Shown: piece after piece, positions 6,735 through 7,216 of the stretch | How the letters are laid out: the number at the start of each line of letters is the position of its first letter | Numbering within the stretch: position 1 is the first letter of the stretch | Source: Actinomycetes bacterium | GTDB taxonomy: Bacteria > Actinomycetota > Actinomycetes > Actinomycetales > Microbacteriaceae | Direction of reading: 5' to 3' | Assembly (NCBI GenBank): GCA_023451265.1 | Contig: JAEYAG010000164.1 | Location: 1 to 7,216 of the forward strand | DNA length: 7,216 bases | Translations under genes and position numbers: made by a program | Notes under the pieces: generated by a model | What the model saw: only the letters and a program-made list of their open reading frames with translations | What the model was told of the DNA's origin: nothing | The model's database searches: none

Positions 6735-7094
6735 AAATGGTGAATCAATCGGATCTGGCACGGTTGACAGTGGACTGCGTCGTGAGCGGCCGTGCGGAAC
6801 TTCGTTGACCTCATGGTCAACGAGTACGGCATCGCGACCCTGATCAGAGCGAATCCGGTCTCTGTGCACCTGCTCGGCGGCACCGGCATCGGCGACGCAG
6901 TTGAGTGTGAGTGGGGGCAGGGACATGGCTTGAGTCACCTCGCCGTTGCGGAGACGCTCACCGGCACCAATCACAAGATCTCTCAGCACAGCAAAGACCG
7001 CCGAGAGTCGTCATCGCGCCGCGGATGGCTTGAGGCGCCGAGCGCTGCAAGAGAGAGACTCCGCGCGCGAGTGGTCCATGTCAAGGTGCCCTAG
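6735..7094 (+). pseudogene. Orphan, decayed Amidase_6 C-terminal module
   Basis: This is a second copy of the end of the large secreted protein. The last 100 residues can be read as an open frame from a GTG at 6792, which corresponds to V1000 of the intact copy. By hand alignment about 51 of 100 positions are identical, including VRNFVD, GDAVE, LSHLAV, ISQHS, RRGW and RVVHV. Homology continues upstream in the same frame but passes TGA codons at 6741, 6765 and 6783; the last replaces the Trp codon of TASWAAV. The part holding the catalytic Cys (DCTNFVSQ) is absent, because its place is taken by the end of the lipoprotein gene. The His of SHL is kept, but the Asn of QHSSN is replaced. No ribosome site precedes the GTG. 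It is very likely a remnant of a displaced toxin C-terminus rather than a functional enzyme. Confidence 0.75.
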
Positions 7095-7095
7095 G
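7090..7095. repeat. CCTAGG target site at the IS481-type left end
   Basis: CCTAGG matches the NCTAGN target known for IS481, which duplicates six bases on insertion. It sits directly before the first TGT of the element, and it contains the TAG stop codon of the amidase remnant. The matching second copy should lie beyond the right end of the IS, outside the window. Confidence 0.6.
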
Positions 7096-7124
7096 TGTAG
7101 TTCCTGAGGGGGTTGTTCATCCGG

Positions 7125-7161
7125 GCCTCCTTGGAGGCTGGTGGTTCTCGAGGCCGCCAGC
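7125..7161 (+). promoter_or_regulatory. Overlapping hairpins in the IS leader
   Basis: GCCTC/GAGGC (7125-7129 with 7134-7138) and GCTGGTGG/CCGCCAGC (7137-7144 with 7154-7161, one G-T pair) share bases 7137-7138, so the two stems cannot both form fully. They lie between the IS end and the transposase ribosome site. They could limit transposase translation from transcripts entering from outside, but this is inference. Confidence 0.35.
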
Positions 7162-7179
7162 ACCAAGGGAGGACACCGG

Positions 7180-7216
7180 ATGAGGTTGCACGCTAACGCG
7201 CCGCTCGGCCCGAAGG
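7180..7216 (+). CDS. IS481-family transposase (first 12 codons only)
   Basis: The ATG at 7180 follows AAGGGAGGA (GGAGGA at 7168-7173, seven-base spacer), an excellent ribosome site. The visible residues MRLHANAPLGPK resemble the usual N-terminus of actinobacterial IS481 transposases (short start, then H-x-N-A-x-L), which leads into an HTH and later a DDE catalytic domain. The rest is outside the window, so integrity cannot be judged. Promoter activity is probably supplied by the leader upstream. Confidence 0.65.
   Translation, partial: MRLHANAPLGPK

Larger units (their letters stand above)
2363..7216. mobile_element. Putative tRNA-Val-associated genomic island (right end outside window)
   Basis: The left boundary is set by the truncated tRNA-Val block. 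Inside are a regulator relic, a polymorphic-toxin-like gene with a mosaic composition, a lipoprotein gene, a decayed toxin module and an IS481-type element. This is accessory cargo, in contrast to the compact two-gene unit on the left. No integrase, excisionase or replication gene is visible in the window, so the claim rests on the att-like scar and on the gene content. A plain tRNA fragment left by an old rearrangement is the alternative. Confidence 0.4.
7096..7216 (+). mobile_element. IS481-family insertion sequence, left end
   Basis: The element starts with TGTAGTTCCTGAGGGGG; IS481-family elements carry TGT...ACA ends. An 84-base leader then leads to a good ribosome site and an ORF start typical of the family's transposase. 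The preceding six bases fit the family's CTAG target preference. Only the left end is present. Exact inverted-repeat length cannot be set without the right end. Confidence 0.7.

Overview
The window looks like the chromosome of a very GC-rich actinobacterium. The coding style, the secreted Ig-like repeat protein and the N-terminal domain ending YPVMVDPEV recall Thermoleophilia/Solirubrobacterales (Conexibacter, Solirubrobacter). That placement is an inference from style, not a database match.

Left part (1-2161, minus strand): two tightly coupled core-type genes. A methyltransferase with the hallmarks of protein arginine methyltransferases (2161 to 1118) is followed after 7 bases by an ATP-grasp carboxylate-amine ligase-like gene (1110 to the window edge, open). 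They probably form one operon whose target is unknown.

Junction (2162-2783): no intact gene. It holds a 7-bp hairpin upstream of the methyltransferase, a terminator-like hairpin (2334-2352), the 3' half only of a tRNA-Val(CAC) on the minus strand (2363-2404), a start-less relic of an XRE-type HTH regulator (2465-2701) and an operator-like inverted repeat (2719-2737). A 3' half tRNA with no D-arm is the usual scar of site-specific integration, so everything to its right may belong to an integrated island whose other end lies outside the window.

Right part (2784-7216, plus strand): a secreted 1100-residue modular protein with a signal peptide, an N-terminal beta-rich domain, an aromatic-rich middle domain, two Ig-like modules, an acidic linker and a C-terminal Amidase_6-type papain-like domain (C962, H1048). 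Ten bases later comes a 198-residue predicted lipoprotein, a reasonable candidate for a cognate immunity protein. After it lies a decayed second copy of the amidase C-terminal half (6735-7094), about 51% identical by hand alignment over its last 100 residues. It lacks the catalytic Cys segment and carries in-frame TGA codons. This toxin / immunity / orphan C-terminal module order is the signature of polymorphic-toxin loci. The right edge is the left end of an IS481-family insertion sequence, inserted exactly after a CCTAGG (NCTAGN) target that contains the remnant's stop codon.

The large gene is also a composition mosaic. Its coding strand changes from strongly G-rich to strongly C-rich and then to lower-GC, more even sequence, which suggests assembly by domain shuffling.
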